64,000 nucleotides of DNA from Turnera subulata (GCA_028386065.3 JAKUCV010004325.1:38968-102967); one strand, 5' to 3'; positions 22,101-35,313 are shown, counted from the first letter of the stretch. Made by a program: numbers and translations. The notes: generated from the letters alone by a model not told the origin.

Positions 22101-25075
22101 GATTTCTGTTTGCTTTTGCCAAGCATGCAACTTGACGATATGATAGATCTTAAATCTTCGAAATGCTGATGGTTTAAGTAAATTTGATTTAATCTTATAA
22201 ACTAAAGAAATAAGTCCTGCCTACCTAGTTATCGTGTCAAATTAAAAACCATACCTGTATATATTTAATTAAAAGCCATTCACATTGAAATATTACACGA
22301 GAAAAAACTTGTATGATCGATCATATGGTGGCTGGCTTGGTGGCTGTCACTCTGGTTTTTCCTCATCTACTTTGTAAGTATATATCTATCATTCATAAAT
22401 CATTGGATTGTCTTTATTACTTGGGAAATGCTAATATATATGAGCTTCCGGGAACAAAAGGACAAAATGAAGGCACGTTGCTGTTCCCATCTCTAGGGCC
22501 TATACATAGCAATCTATATATACGCACTTGCTCACCCTCGATGTTGCTCCTATTAATTATTATTGATATTGTTTTACATATGCAGTACGCAAAGTATATA
22601 TGAATATATTTTAAGTAGCAAGTAGTTGCTTTCTCGTATATGACAAATGACAATTCGTCTCTTTAAGACTGCTTTAGAACGTAATTCATGTTTATTTATT
22701 TCTCCAAAGGGAGCGAAAAAATATGAAGAAGTAAAGCTACAATCAGTCCTAAACTAACTGTACATTGTCACTTATTTTGCTACCCAACTTAACAAAAGTC
22801 TTAAGACTAGGTTTATAAAAATTTCAGAAAATGGGCGTGGGTGGATAATTGAGTTACTCAGAGGTTCATATTGAGAGAGGATCCTAATGATACAAAAAGT
22901 AGGTGAAGTCCTTCGGTTTCTATGAATATTAAACTGACGATAATTGAGACTAGCTAGGCAGATTATATTAACCACATAGGCCGGTCATGATTAATCTTTT
23001 GGTTACTTCCAAGATTGATCCTAGCTACTCGGAAAAAAAAAAAAACTGAGAGGTTGAAAATAATTAGCGGAGAAGGTATTTCCTCAACAAGAGTCAACTT
23101 CAAATTTCACTGGCTACAACAACAAATGATGGATATATAAATACTATATTCAATTCTTCTTTGTATTCTGTTTCCTTCCCTTCTATGCGAGCAAGGTTAT
23201 TAGGGTTTTGGTGGGGGTTTTACGTTAAACCCTTGAAATGCAATGCATATGTCCACGCTACATAATTAGGCCGGGGCCGGTAGGTTAGTGAAATGCCATA
23301 TAGGTTTGAAGAATTTGGTTAATTACACGCAATTTTGTCTGTAACGATGCTTAGCAATTAATGAAAACATGCAGATTTCAAGGATTTTGATTTTGTCTTA
23401 GGTGATGGTGGGGGAAACACACTGACCAGCCCTCTGGGTCTATTTTTAGGCTTTGTCACTAATTATATCTACTATACCTTGTTGACCAGGTATTCTTGGA
23501 CATGTACCACAGCTCATCCCCTCCTCAAAGCGTATAGTAAAAATGCATGCATGCAATCACTCAACATCAGTTACACGAAATGTTATAGGGCTCCAATTAG
23601 TCTGTATTAATTACTGCTAATGTTAATGAAGTCAACTTACATGTTTGAATTAAGAACACTCTTCTTCTTCCTTTAGCTACGGGACAAGGTTCCTTGAAAG
23701 AAATGCAAAAATCTATCTAGACGAGGCCAGATGCTCAAAATAAAAAGATTCACATGTTTTTTTTTCTAGTTGACAGCTAATTAATCAATTATATATGTAT
23801 GGTCCGGGAAGTATTGTTTTGTTTTCTTTCTTTCTTTCTTTTTGGATTATCAGCATAAAACAACATGCATGGGTCACCTAGCCAAATTCTGATTCAAGCT
23901 CATTCGTATAGATATATTGTATAGAAAATAAAAATAAGTTTTGTTATTTTTTTTTTCCATTGATCAATTTTCTATATCCATCATTCAAAAAATAGTTTTT
24001 CCTCAAGCACTGGCATATCGAAACACAGTTTAAACACTACAATATCTTGTTTTATTTCAACAAAACGCAAAAGTGAGAATGACTATACCGATTATGATTT
24101 GTAGTTTTAGTTACGAAAATCTTTTCTGGTTTTCATCTAGCTTGGTGTGATTACTGCATGTAGTTTTGTTGGTGAGAACGCATAAAGCCGTTTGGTTATA
24201 TTATACATGTGGTTAAATATTTTGTTAAATTATCTTGCTGCGATCGATGTTCTTTTGATGTTTTCCCTGGTTTTCTATTTACGATATTTGGCTTTAAAAA
24301 AACGATTTTCTAGCAAGGGTCTTAGAATTGTTTTTGTATTTTCCTCATATTCATTTCCAATCTACAATTAATTATATTCATCTCAAGAAGAAAATGCTAT
24401 AGGAATTGATTTTTATAAGGACTTCGAGCTTGAAATATTATTAAACTTCAAGCAATCGGAAAGGTCTCGTTTGCTGATGTATATAATTGATGCTAATGAA
24501 ACAGTTTGATGGCGTTCTTGTAATTGTCACTTTCTTGGTATAATTGAATACTTCTAAAGAAGTTTGTGATTCATATTGTTGACTATGAGAGCTAGGTGCT
24601 ACCAGACGCATAAATATTGTAATGCAATTGGGGGACAACAAATTAAAACTGCTGGAAAACGTGTTACAGAACTTAATTTGTTGGACAGCAACCCTAGAAA
24701 TGTATAAAGTTATAGCATCAGTATTACGCACTAATTACAAAAATCAGCAACAGTTATAGGCAGTCCTTAATAGTTTTTTGAGGAATTATTGATCGGTAGA
24801 AATGGTTAATTAAGCACTTCTAAAGATTTATTCCATTAACTTGCGACTTGAAATGAATTAACCTTGTTGTACCAAAAGCAAAATACTAAAATTTCTTACG
24901 GCAACTCTCTTTCAATTAGACCGAATCCATCGACCATGATTTATGACGGATGTATCGAATCCTTTTCAAAATATTACCGCTTATTAATTACTACATTATG
25001 TAATTAACTTTAGTTTCTACAAAAAGTGTTGGCCTTTGCTTATAGATGATTTGTTGGATATAATTATCTATTTTC
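19140..25075. other. 6-kb AT-rich intergenic region, no gene recognised
   Basis: It holds many homopolymer runs, TA-rich patches and a small TTTC microsatellite (about 23822-23841), but no frame with a domain, no retroelement motif and no clear terminal inverted repeat. The first part would contain distal promoter sequence of the bHLH gene. Confidence 0.6.
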
Positions 25076-27211
25076 AGGAAAAAGCGAGGCTACCCAGAGG
25101 CGTCAATACTGCTTATATCACTCTTTTACCAAAAAAAAGCTGGTGCGAATATGCTAGAAGACTGCAGACCAATTATTCTTGTTAACGGGTTGTATAAGAT
25201 AATCGCTAAGATGCTTGCCTCTAGATTGAAGTTAGTGATGCCTAATATTATTGGTCAGCAACAAACCGGATTTATGGAGGGGAGAAATATTATGGATGGG
25301 GCATTCCTTGCAGGCGAGTTCGTCCACAGTATTAAGAAGAGCAAGACCAAGACGGTTGTTTGGAAGTTAGACTTCCGGAAGGCCTATGACTTCGTTGATT
25401 GGGATTATTTGTTGCAGGTCATGTTGGCGATGGGTTTTGGGCAGAAGTGGAGAATGTGGATCAAAGAATGTTTGTCAACATCGTTACTTGCAGTATTGGT
25501 GAACGGATGTCCTACTGAAGAGTTTTCGATGGGGAGAGGGCTTAAACAGGGTGACCCCTTGTCACCTTTCCTATTTAACATTGCTGCAGAAGGTTTACCT
25601 TGTGTCTTAAACAAGGCTGTGAACTCACAACTCATAGAGGAGGTTCCTGTGCATAACGTTACTGCCTCAGTACTGCAGTACGCTGATGACACCATTCTTT
25701 TTTCACCTGTTAAAAGTTCTGTGTTATTAAATCTAAAGAGGTGTCTTCGTGTGTTCGAGGCATTATCCGGGTTAAGCATTAATTTTCATAAGAGTAGTGT
25801 GGTTGGCATTAATTTGGCACAGTCAGAAGTAACTCACTTTGCTAATATGTTGCACTGCCGCCCCGAGAACTTCTTATTCAAGTATTTGGGATTCCCTCTT
25901 GGAGCTAACATGCGGCATGCGACCGCGTGGAAACTGGTGATTGACAAGTTTAGTTGGTGGCTCGCATCTTGGAAAGGCAGACATCTATCTATTGGCGGGA
26001 GAGTAACCTTGATCAAATTGGTTTTGTACGGGCTTCCAGTTTATTTTATGTCAATGTACCAAATGCCCGTGGTAGTTGCAAGGAAGATTATTAGCATCCA
26101 GAGGAACTTCTTCTGGAAGGGACTTGATGAGTCGAGAAAGGTTTGTCTAGTTGCATGGCAAAAGATTGCAGTCCCCAAGAGTCTCGGTGGCATGGGGATA
26201 GTTGACATTACGATTCTGAATCAATGCCTGTTGTTAAAATGGCTTTGGAACTACACTTGCGCAAGGGAGAAGAAATGGAGTGCACTGATAAAGAATAAAT
26301 GCGCGAGTGACGCATGTGGCTTATCACCAAGTTTTGATTTGTTTAAAGCATCTACAACTTGGAAGGACATTGTGCACTCTGGTTCCTGTGAGAGTCAATC
26401 TAAATTCGGGTTGTGGGCTGGTTCCAATATCAAAATTGGAGATGGTGCATTTGCGAAGTTCTGGTTGGAAGATTGGTCAGGTACCGGAGTGTTTTGCAGC
26501 AAATACCATAGAATATTCTCTGTGTCGTTGTGTAAAAACATGTCTGTGGCAGAATTTTTAAAATCTGTTCATGGCACTGCCATATAGAGAAATTGTTGGC
26601 GGAGACCATTACGCGATTGGGAAGTGGAGGAGGTTGAATGTTTACGAGCTGATATTCAGGGTATAAGGTTAAATGAAAGACATGTTGATGAGAGAAGGTG
26701 GACAGGTGATACTAAGGGAGTATACTCTGTGAAGAATGGGAAGGATTACATATACAACATTTCCAGAATTAGGAGATTCAAACCTTTACCGTGGCTCGGA
26801 CTCGTCCCTTTTAAGGTTGAGTGATGGTTCTGGTTAGCATTAAACCACGGCATTCCCACAAAAGATGCCCTTCGTCAACGTGGTATTATGTCACTGGCCG
26901 ATTCTATATGCTCTATGTGCTCTTGTCACCTTGAGACACAGGATCATCTTCTTATCAATTGTCCAGTCACATGGAGCATCTGGACAAGAATATGCAAGTG
27001 GTGGGGAGTGTAGTGCTGTTTCCCGGGTTCTTTGGAAGAATTCATTATGCAGTGGCCATTTCTTTCCCCTATAAGTGTTAGCAGGTCAGCTTGGGTGATT
27101 CTGGGTTTCTCTACTCTATGGGCACTATGGCTTGAGCTTAACAGACGGATTTTCAAGTCCACGAGTACAAGTTGTGATACCCTGGTGGACACAATTATTG
27201 TTCATGCCATT
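25076..27211 (+). mobile_element. LINE (L1-type) fragment, 5'-truncated, cut at 3' end by an LTR
   Basis: Coding begins abruptly in the RT domain (ARLPRGVNTAYITLLPKK), with no endonuclease upstream, as expected from 5' truncation. A frameshift in an A-run near 25133 precedes the main frame 25151-26587 (478 residues). After its stop, the zf-RVT-like region continues in pieces (26624-26824, 26830-27010, 27032-27211) with at least two stops. At 27212 the sequence changes sharply to an LTR. No poly(A) tail or target duplication is visible, because the 3' end is displaced or lost. Confidence 0.85.
25151..26587 (+). pseudogene. Reverse transcriptase of the truncated LINE
   Basis: Non-LTR RT with the conserved blocks in order: DCRPIILVNGLYKIIAKMLA, FRKAYDFVDWDYL (first catalytic Asp), GLKQGDPLSPFLFN and LQYADDTILF, with YADD at 25679-25690. 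It then shows the KYLGFPLG and LSIGGRVTLIK blocks typical of plant L1 elements. Catalytic residues are intact in this piece, but the endonuclease is absent and the C-terminus is broken, so the copy is dead. Confidence 0.88.
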
Positions 27212-27860
27212 TGAAACGCCCCGACCCGTATTTACCGTACACAGTAAACACGTGCCGAAACTATAACGACCCAACCAGACAAAGCCCAGCATACAATGTA
27301 TACAACAGAAAACTGGCTCAACAGCCCAAAATATAAACAACAGAAATCTGGCCCTTCGGCCCAACATCAAAACATATCACCCGAACCCGGGATCATCAAT
27401 AACATCATAACCGGCCCAAGGCCCAACAATAGTAATAAATAGCACAGCGGAAGACTTAATAACTCACAAAGACACTGTATGCGACACTGATGCAAACTAA
27501 TGGATCCGAGTCCTGTCCAAGGGATAACGCCGCAGCCTGTCTGGAATGCATCAAACCTGAACCACAAATAACTCAACCTATGGGATGAAAGCCCGCAGGT
27601 GAGGGGTGAGTCCGAAGTGCTCACAACCATGGATAGACGATCAATATGCAACACTATAAATTACTCAAAGTCGAAAACAGGCTTAACAGCCAAAACACGC
27701 CAATCCAAAAGACAAGACCCAAAACCGGTCCAAGACCAAAAAGACTTAAACAAATATCCATTTTCCAATTTTATCTTTCCGGGCCCCGTCACGGATAAGC
27801 TAGGGGTCAGACCTGGTTCTCAACACATTTCGGGTGCCAGACCAAATCCAAGAAAGCCCA

Positions 27861-28270
27861 GGGATCGACATCCCAAAAATAAGAACCCAGGGATAGACAT
27901 TCCAAATATAATCACGGGAAAGACATCCCAAGCATAGACATGCTTATCACAAGTAACCCAGGTCATGGCTACCGCAAAACAGTCTTAAACCATCGAGTCG
28001 TACCACTACTTACCACGTGACAATTATATTATCATCATTCAAAACCAAGTCTCAGGGATCAACATCCCTAACCAAAACATCGGGATAGACATCCCAATCC
28101 AAACCAAGGATCGACATCCTTATCACAAATTATTATTTAATCCATTGTACTTAATACCAAAAAGACACAAGATAGACATCCAAAACTCAACGTACAGGGA
28201 TAAACATCCCAAAACCAAATCATGGGGATAAACATCCCAAAAACAATCAAGACACTGGGATAAACATCCC
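27861..28270 (-). repeat. Array of about ten short hairpins in LTR C
   Basis: Perfect or near-perfect 14-16 bp hairpins lie at 27861-27874, 27889-27902, 27915-27928, 27930-27945, 28055-28068, 28082-28095, 28106-28121, 28197-28210, 28225-28238 and 28257-28270. Most stems are GGGAT/ATCCC. Two differ but stay paired: AAGCAT/ATGCTT (27930) and AAGGAT/ATCCTT (28106). The loops are four bases. Confidence 0.85.
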
Positions 28271-28368
28271 AAATCAAATCACAGCAAATGCAACACTCAA
28301 CAGGGCAACAATCATCAAACATAATAACCGAGTAATACAGGCACATATTGAAGGAAATCCATCCTCAC

Positions 28369-28444
28369 CTTGGCCGATTACTCAACTCCGAAGACAATGA
28401 CCGGTCCGACGCCGGCTCCTCGGGAAACTGCCCGATATCCAAAC
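28369..28444 (-). other. Exon-like block, copy in LTR C
   Basis: Preceded on the minus strand by CTGTATAG and followed by GTGAGG. It contains a frame with GQFPEEP. Counterpart of 10171-10247 and 47619-47697. Confidence 0.5.
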
Positions 28445-29569
28445 CTATACAGCAAAACAACATGCTCACATAAATGCACATAATCGGTATGCTATGATGC
28501 CAAAACTGCGAAATAACCCATCCCGGTTCATATCCTTTATTATCATCTTTTACCGAAAATATTATATCGTACGTATATCCGAATATAATTTCGGTACCAT
28601 ACTTTAATTAAAACTCTTTTAAAAATATTTCCATAAATTAATTATACTTTTCCCAAAATATAATCACCATAATTTTCTGGAAAAGATAACATATGCATAT
28701 ACATATTTCCAAAATATTTTTATAAAACTATTTACCATAATATAATTACCAAATATTATTATTTACCAAAAATATATATTAATCATATACTATATATGTT
28801 ATCTTCCAAAAAATATAAAATCTTATTCTGAAAATAAATACAAATTATTAAAGAGGTACTTTTATTTTCTAAAGACAAAATACAGTTCCAAAACATTAAT
28901 AATTTTCCACATACTTATCAATTTCCTAAAATATAAATTATGTATTCTATATATAATTTTACAAAGGTAGTTATCACAATTTTCCAGGGAAAATAATATA
29001 TATTTAAAATTTCCAAAAATTATTTCCATGGTATATATATTTTTTCAAATAATATTAGTTTTTCCCAAAACATAACTTAATTATTTATCAATGTATATAT
29101 ATTTATATTTTCTCCAAAATACCAGAATTAAACTGACGATAATTTTCTCAATGTGAATATATATTTTTTCTCAAAATTAAATACCAGAATATGAATATAT
29201 ATATATATATATATATATTTTAAATTAAATCGGACTGGGCCATGAATAGTGTCGGCCCAGACCACGGCAGCAGGCCCGAAGCACAGGCCCACGCCCAGAC
29301 CTGGCCCAACACCACAGCCCAACCCAGGTCGCAACCCGACCACAATCGTCCGGGTCGAACGCGGGTCGCGGGTCTGCTCACCTTGGGTTGCAGCGACGGC
29401 GACATACAGGACGGCGAGGCGGCAGCAATCGGTGAAGGCGTCGCGAGGCGAGGGCTACGTTGCTGGTACTGGCGGCTGCAGGTGGCGGTGCGAGGCACGG
29501 CGGCAGCAAGTCAGGGAGGCGGATCCGCGGGTCGTCCGTCTGGTCAACGGCTCCTGGCGGCGCGTCTCG

Positions 29570-31527
29570 CGGCTCTATGGATCCAACTGGGAAATGAACA
29601 GCTACCTGCTGGGATATCCACGTCCGTACTCCAGGAAAAGAAGAAAGAGGCTGCACGCTATCTAAGAGTCTGAAAAACAACGTTGGCGATTATGTGAGTC
29701 GCCTACTCAGTGAGCAGTATAAATCTAATTATGTAGGTGTGCAACGCAAGTCCGAATGGAAAGAAGAGAAACAAACACAAGTAAGCAAACATACAATAAT
29801 CGGTACTAACATGCCAACCACATAAGCAAACAGTTTATATTTTCATCAGTTGTGTGTTTATGTTTTCTTATTACATTTATTATTCAGGGCCCCCTACTGT
29901 GTGCGTCGAGCTCGATCCCGTCTCATGAGACAACCAGACATAAGCCCAAATAAACCAGGCACGAAGCCAAAACATATCCATAGAGAGAGAGAGACAGAGA
30001 GAAAGAGGGAGGTAGAAAGGGGGAGGTAGAAGGAGGGAGGTAGAAACCGGTCATCATAGACCCATGTGCTAAACCGCATATACCATGCTATCCCGCATGC
30101 AAACCCGAGGGGTATCATTTCCCACTCGAACCAACCGGTCATCAGCACACAGTAGCCTAACTTCTACTGTACATTATTCTTGTTCATAAATTATGAGTTC
30201 ATGTGTGCCAAGAGATTGTGATTTAACAGGGTTGTGTGAATAATCAACTCAATCAAATATTCGGGTCTCCGACCCACAATACATCACACAAAACACCCAA
30301 AATCACTCCACATGTTATATTCCATAACAATCCAAAAATCATGCTCAAAAGCAAATAGTAACACATAGGCACACAATACGGATCACAGCATGTTAGCAAA
30401 CAGGGCATGCAACTCAAACAGACCAATCCAACGAGCTCATGCATACAAACATAAAAAGACGTATAAAGTCACCTCAACGATGATTATCCTGTGGAGCTTT
30501 TCCCAAAACAGATCCTCCAGCTCCCGAGGTATTACCCGTGCCTGAATACCGGCACACACAAATATTACAAAACAATTACAACCAAAATGTGCATGCATGA
30601 TCACTAAATGCTCAACTGAGTTAAACCCGACCCTAACTAGCCAATTATGTGACTTCCGGGTCTAAGCCCGGCAAGATGTTCTCTCACCAAAACTCCGAGT
30701 ATCGGGACCTAAGGTTCACCGGGCTTAAGCCCAACTAAGTCCATAAGTAGTTCCCCGGGCCTATGGCCCATTCATTATGTCCAAATTCAATTCCGTGCCT
30801 AAGGCCCACTTCCTTAAGTCCATAATTAACTAAGTATAAAATTAGGCTCAAAGCTCGTTACTTAAATCCAAGGGTCATTCATAAGTTAAATATTGGGCCT
30901 GGGCCCGGTTCCCCTAAAACCGTTCTAAGGTCATCCCGAGCCCAAATGTTCCCGGCCTATGGTTCTACCCGTGTCGGTAAATACCCGGTTATACACACTC
31001 ACCACCCCGCACACGATATTCCACTAAATAACTTTAATTTTCGATACAACAATTATACCTACATTAATTATTACATGCCATGAATGGGATTAAAAACATC
31101 AAATTACACATCGAGGTAATACCGTCAAATGCCGGCGGCCAAAGGAGGAAAGGGGAAAAGAAAAGAAAAAGAAAAGAAGAAGAGTAGGGAAGAGGCCGGC
31201 TAGGGTTTGGCCGCCCTAGTGGACGACCTGTCGTCCGCTTAGGCACGGTCAACCCCCTGCCTGGTCAACGCGCCCTCCCCTTTTTTTTCTTTCTTTTCCA
31301 AAGCGACGTAGTTTCAATAGAAACCACGTTAAACTTCGCGTTTCACCCCGATCTCGAATCCGTTTCCCACGGGACCCGAACCATGAACAATACCAACTTA
31401 AAATTGACATTTCCAAGGCATAATAATTTATTTCCTCGACTAAAACTCGAAAATACCTCAAGGGTAAAATTGGAATAAAAATTCAAAAAATTCCACAAAT
31501 CCAATTATGAAAATCCGGGGCGTTACA
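29570..31527 (-). repeat. Element 2, 3' LTR (truncated)
   Basis: It matches 36612-39289 of the 5' LTR and ends GGGGCGTTACA next to the polypurine tract (31528-31545, AAGTGGGGTAGAAC on the minus strand). At 31079-31132 it has 54 bp that replace about 770 bp of the 5' LTR (38125-38893), apparently a deletion with filler DNA. A GA-rich tract with GGGAGGTAGAA units lies at about 29980-30045 and is shared with the 5' LTR. Confidence 0.8.
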
Positions 31528-31579
31528 GTTCTACCCCACTTAAGGAAATTTCGTCCTCGAAATTACAAAATATGAAACA

Positions 31580-32785
31580 TCAAAACAAATGGGGATACTG
31601 TTCCCGCATATGGGACTCAACCTCCCAAGTAGCCTCATTTGGGGAATGACGGCTCCTTCTGACCCGAACCATAGAAATGGTACGACTCCGCAACTGCCGC
31701 ACCTCCTGAGCCAAAATCTCCACCGGCTCCTCAACATAGGACAAATCCTCAGAAACCTCCACCTCTGTCGGGGATACAACATGACTAGGATCAGACCGAT
31801 AACGCCTCAGCATCGAAACATGAAATACATCATGTATGCGCAACAGCTCTTCCGGTAATGCCAACCTGTAGGCCAGCGGACCAATCCGCTCCATGATCTC
31901 ATAAGGACCAATATAAGGAGGGCTCAACTTGCCCTTCCTCCCAAACTGGATAACAGCTCTCCAGGGAGCAACACGGAGGAAAACTCTGTCACCTACATTG
32001 TACTTCATCTCCCGACGATGCTTATCGGCAAAACTCTTTTGCCGGTCCTGAGCAGCCCTCACGCACTGCTTAACTACCTCTATCTGATCAACAGTCTCCT
32101 GGACTAGGTCCGGACCAATCACCTGTCTCAGACCTTCCTCATCCCAACAGATCGGACTACGACACTTCCGCCCATACAAAGCCTCATATGGCGCCATACT
32201 GATACTGGAGTGATACCCGTTGTTATAAGCAAACTCAACCAACGGTAATGTCTCATCCCAAGAACCACTGAAATTGAGCACACATGCTCTAAGCATATCC
32301 TCCAGCGTCTGTATAGTCCTCTCTGACTGCCCATCGGTCTGCGGATGGAATACAGTACTGAAATTCAGCTTAGTACCCAAAGCTGACTGTAAGCTCTTCC
32401 AGAAGTGGGAAGTAAACCTCGGATCCCTGTCCGACACAATGGATAGTGGAACCCCATGTAGACGGACAATACCCGAAACATATAACCTCGCCAGCTTATC
32501 CATTGTATCCGTCTGCTGAATCGGAAGGAAATAGGCTGACTTGGTCAACCTGTCAACAATGACCCAGATGGCATCATGTCGACCCCGGGTCCTCGGTAAC
32601 CCGATCACAAAGTCCATAGTGATATGCTCCCACTTCCACTGCGAAATAGTCAAAGATCTCAACTTACCGGCAGGAGCCTGATGCTCGGCTTTCACCTGCT
32701 GACAAGTCATACAACGAGCCACAAACTCCGCAACATCCTTCTTCATCCCGGGCCACCAATAATGACTCTTCAAGTTCTGGTACAT
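31580..32785 (-). pseudogene. Element 2 integrase with chromodomain
   Basis: A 401-codon frame, starting inside integrase at the zinc-binding end ([11 protein letters not shown]). It contains [18 protein letters not shown] and the glutamate of [12 protein letters not shown], i.e. the D,D,E triad. It ends with a C-terminal chromodomain-like stretch ([19 protein letters not shown]... then EATWEVE). This part alone looks functional, but it is out of frame with the upstream RNase H at about 32790-33120. Chromodomain integrases steer insertion to heterochromatin, which fits the nesting here. Confidence 0.85.
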
Positions 32786-33122
32786 TTTGGTGCTACCGGA
32801 TGCTTAGCATACGGCGCGTTATGCGCTTCATCCATGATCCATCTCCTCAAATCATCGACATCCGGAACACACAACCGATCACCAGTCATCAGAGCACCAT
32901 CGGCCGAATGCTCAAACTGGCAAGCAACGCTCCCGTAACATCCACCTCCAACTGTGCATCCAACGACCTCAGCTCCACCAAGGAAGGCAAAGCATAAGAA
33001 ACTGGGTCCTCATCTGCAGAAGCCACTCTCTTCCAGCTCAATGCATCTGCAACCACATTGGCCTTGCCCGGATGGTACTCGATTGTACAATCATAATCCT
33101 TCAGAACCTCAATCCAGCATCT

Positions 33123-34409
33123 CTACCTCATACTAAGCTCCCTTTGGGTCATGATGTACTTCAAACTCTTGTGGTCCGTGAAATTCCGACACTTCTCACC
33201 GTACAGATGGTATCTCCAGATCTTCAAAGCAAAGACCACAGCATCTAACTCCAAATCATGGGTCGGATAGTTCCTCTCATGAGTTCTCAACTGCCTGGAG
33301 GCATAAGCAATCACCCGATCCTTCTGCATCAAAACACATCCCAAGCGCAGACCAGAAGCATCACTGAACAGCGTGTACTCCACTCCGGGTCTCGGAACAG
33401 TCAAAACCGGTGCAGAAGTCTACCGACTCTTCAACTCCTCAAAACTCTTCTGACAACTGTCATCCCAAGCAAAAGTACTGTCTTTCCTCAATAGCTTAGT
33501 CATGGGACCCGCTATTAAGGAAAAACCCTCAATGAACCTCCGGTAATAACCAGCAAGTCCAAGAAAACTCCGTATCTCCGATACACTCTTCGGTGGCTCC
33601 CAATCCATAACTGCCTTAATCTTGGCCGGATCCACCTTAATGCCCTCACTGGACACAAAATGCCCAAGAAACGCGACCTCATCCAACCAAAACTCACACT
33701 TGCTGAGCTTGGCATAGAGTTGCTCTTCTCTCAACCTTTGCAAAACTTGTCTCAAGTGGTCCTCATGTTCGGCCTTACTACTCGAGTAAACCAAGATATC
33801 ATCAATGAAGACCACCACAAACCGGTCTAGAAATTCATGGAAGACCTGTTGCATCATACACATGAACACCGCCGGTTCATTCGTCAGACCAAATGGAACA
33901 ACCACAAACTCATAATGACCATACCGAGTGCAGAATGCAGTCTTCGGTTTGTCTTGCTCTGCAATCTGAACCTGATGGTAGCCAGATCGCAGGTCAATCT
34001 TTGAGAATACGGATGCACCCTGCAACTGATCGAACAAATCATCGATCCCGGGCAAAGGATACTTGTTCTTCACAGTCACCTTATTCAACTGCCTATAATC
34101 CACACACATCCGCATACTGCCATCCTTTTTCTTCACAAACAAGACCGGGGCACCCCAAGGTGAGATGCTCGGTCTAATAAAACCCTTATCCAATAACTCC
34201 TCCAGTTGCTTCTTCAACTCTTGAAGTTCTGCCGGAGCCATTCTGTAGGGCGGTATAGAAATAGGTGCAACTCCCGGTACCAAGTCAATTGTATACTCCA
34301 CCTCCCGCTCTAGAGGCAACCCGGGTAAGTCATCAGGAAATACATCGGGAAACTCTCGAACAATTGGAATATCCTCCACTCCAGGTACTGGTACCGAAGA
34401 ATCGACCAC
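33123..34409 (-). pseudogene. Element 2 reverse transcriptase and RNase H
   Basis: RT frame 34409-33420 carries [32 protein letters not shown] and [12 protein letters not shown] (FIDD active site). It ends in a stop at 33420, and RNase H continues in the same frame at 33404-33123 ([24 protein letters not shown]). The in-frame stop between them, and a frameshift before integrase, make the polyprotein non-functional. Confidence 0.85.
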
Positions 34410-34436
34410 ATGAGCTAGAAATGCATCACATCCCTC

Positions 34437-34844
34437 TCAAATCATCCTAAAAGCTTGGATGCCTGAGATACAACACGCCGATAGAGCTCTTCGCTCTCCA
34501 ACGAACACCAATCTACGCCCCAACAGAGAAGACAAAGACACTTCCCTGGCCCGACAATCAACTACAGCCTGGTGTCTGGACAACCAATCCATGCCTAAAA
34601 TGACATCAAACTCTCCCAAGTCCATGACAGCAAGATCAGAAGGGAAACTCTCACTATCATACTCTATCAATACATCTCCACAAACTCGATCAACAACTAC
34701 TATATCTCCAGTGGGTAAACGGACTCTCAAGGGTCTACTAAGGTTATCATCCTCCATGTTATGAGTGGTCATGAATGCACGTAATACAAAAGAAAGTGTT
34801 GAGCCTAGATCAACTAAAGCATGTGCATACTGACCAAAAACCAT
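34437..34844 (-). pseudogene. Element 2 aspartic protease region
   Basis: The region reads HALVDLGSTLSFV followed by a typical Tekay protease C-terminal half (LAVMDLGEFDVILGMDWL). The catalytic D-S-G triplet is D-L-G here, which fits a single base change in a serine codon. It is in frame with RT but separated from it by a stop near 34437. Confidence 0.8.
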
Positions 34845-35313
34845 AAAGGTACCTACTATAACCTCTGAAGCATCAGCAGCCTCCTCTCGGGTGATGGCAT
34901 AAACCCTAGGAGCTGCAGCAGACTGGGTCGCACCCCCGCGGTTCGGAGCTCTAGAACCCCCATGACCTCGACCCTACTGTCCGCCACCCCTGTTCGGACC
35001 AGAAGAAACAGCACCACTAGCCACAGAACTCTGTACTGTATACTGGGAACCACTGCCACCATTATCCTTAATCCACTTGTAGCAAGATGACTTCTGGTGT
35101 CCCGACTTATTGCAATACCAGTATATACCCGAGAATCGTGCCGAGAACCCCCGTCCATGAGAGCTAGACTGATAAGACCGTCCTCCTGAGGATCTGTCTG
35201 GTCAACCCTGATAACTCTGACTTCTTCGAACCCTGATAAGAAGAACCCTATCCACCAGAATAATCTGTACCGCCGGCATCAGAATACTGCCTTTTCTGTC
35301 CTGAAGCAGATGA

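Larger units (their letters stand above)
27212..29569 (-). repeat. Outer LTR 'C', left part
   Basis: It starts TGAAACGCCCCGACCCG, the inverse of the end of LTR A, and follows the LTR A order in reverse: hairpin array (27861-28270), exon-like block (28369-28444), AT-rich stretch (28540-29220), GGCCCA-rich words and a GC-rich region. It breaks off at 29569 within GCGTCTCG. The rest of this LTR is proposed to lie at 49521-50335, which gives about 3.2 kb in total. The left flank is ccatt and the far right flank is attta, so no clean target duplication is seen. Confidence 0.65.

Noticed and set aside
29199..29219. AT dinucleotide runs (also near 14297 and 48147)
   Set aside because: Ordinary microsatellites in AT-rich DNA, with no further structure.
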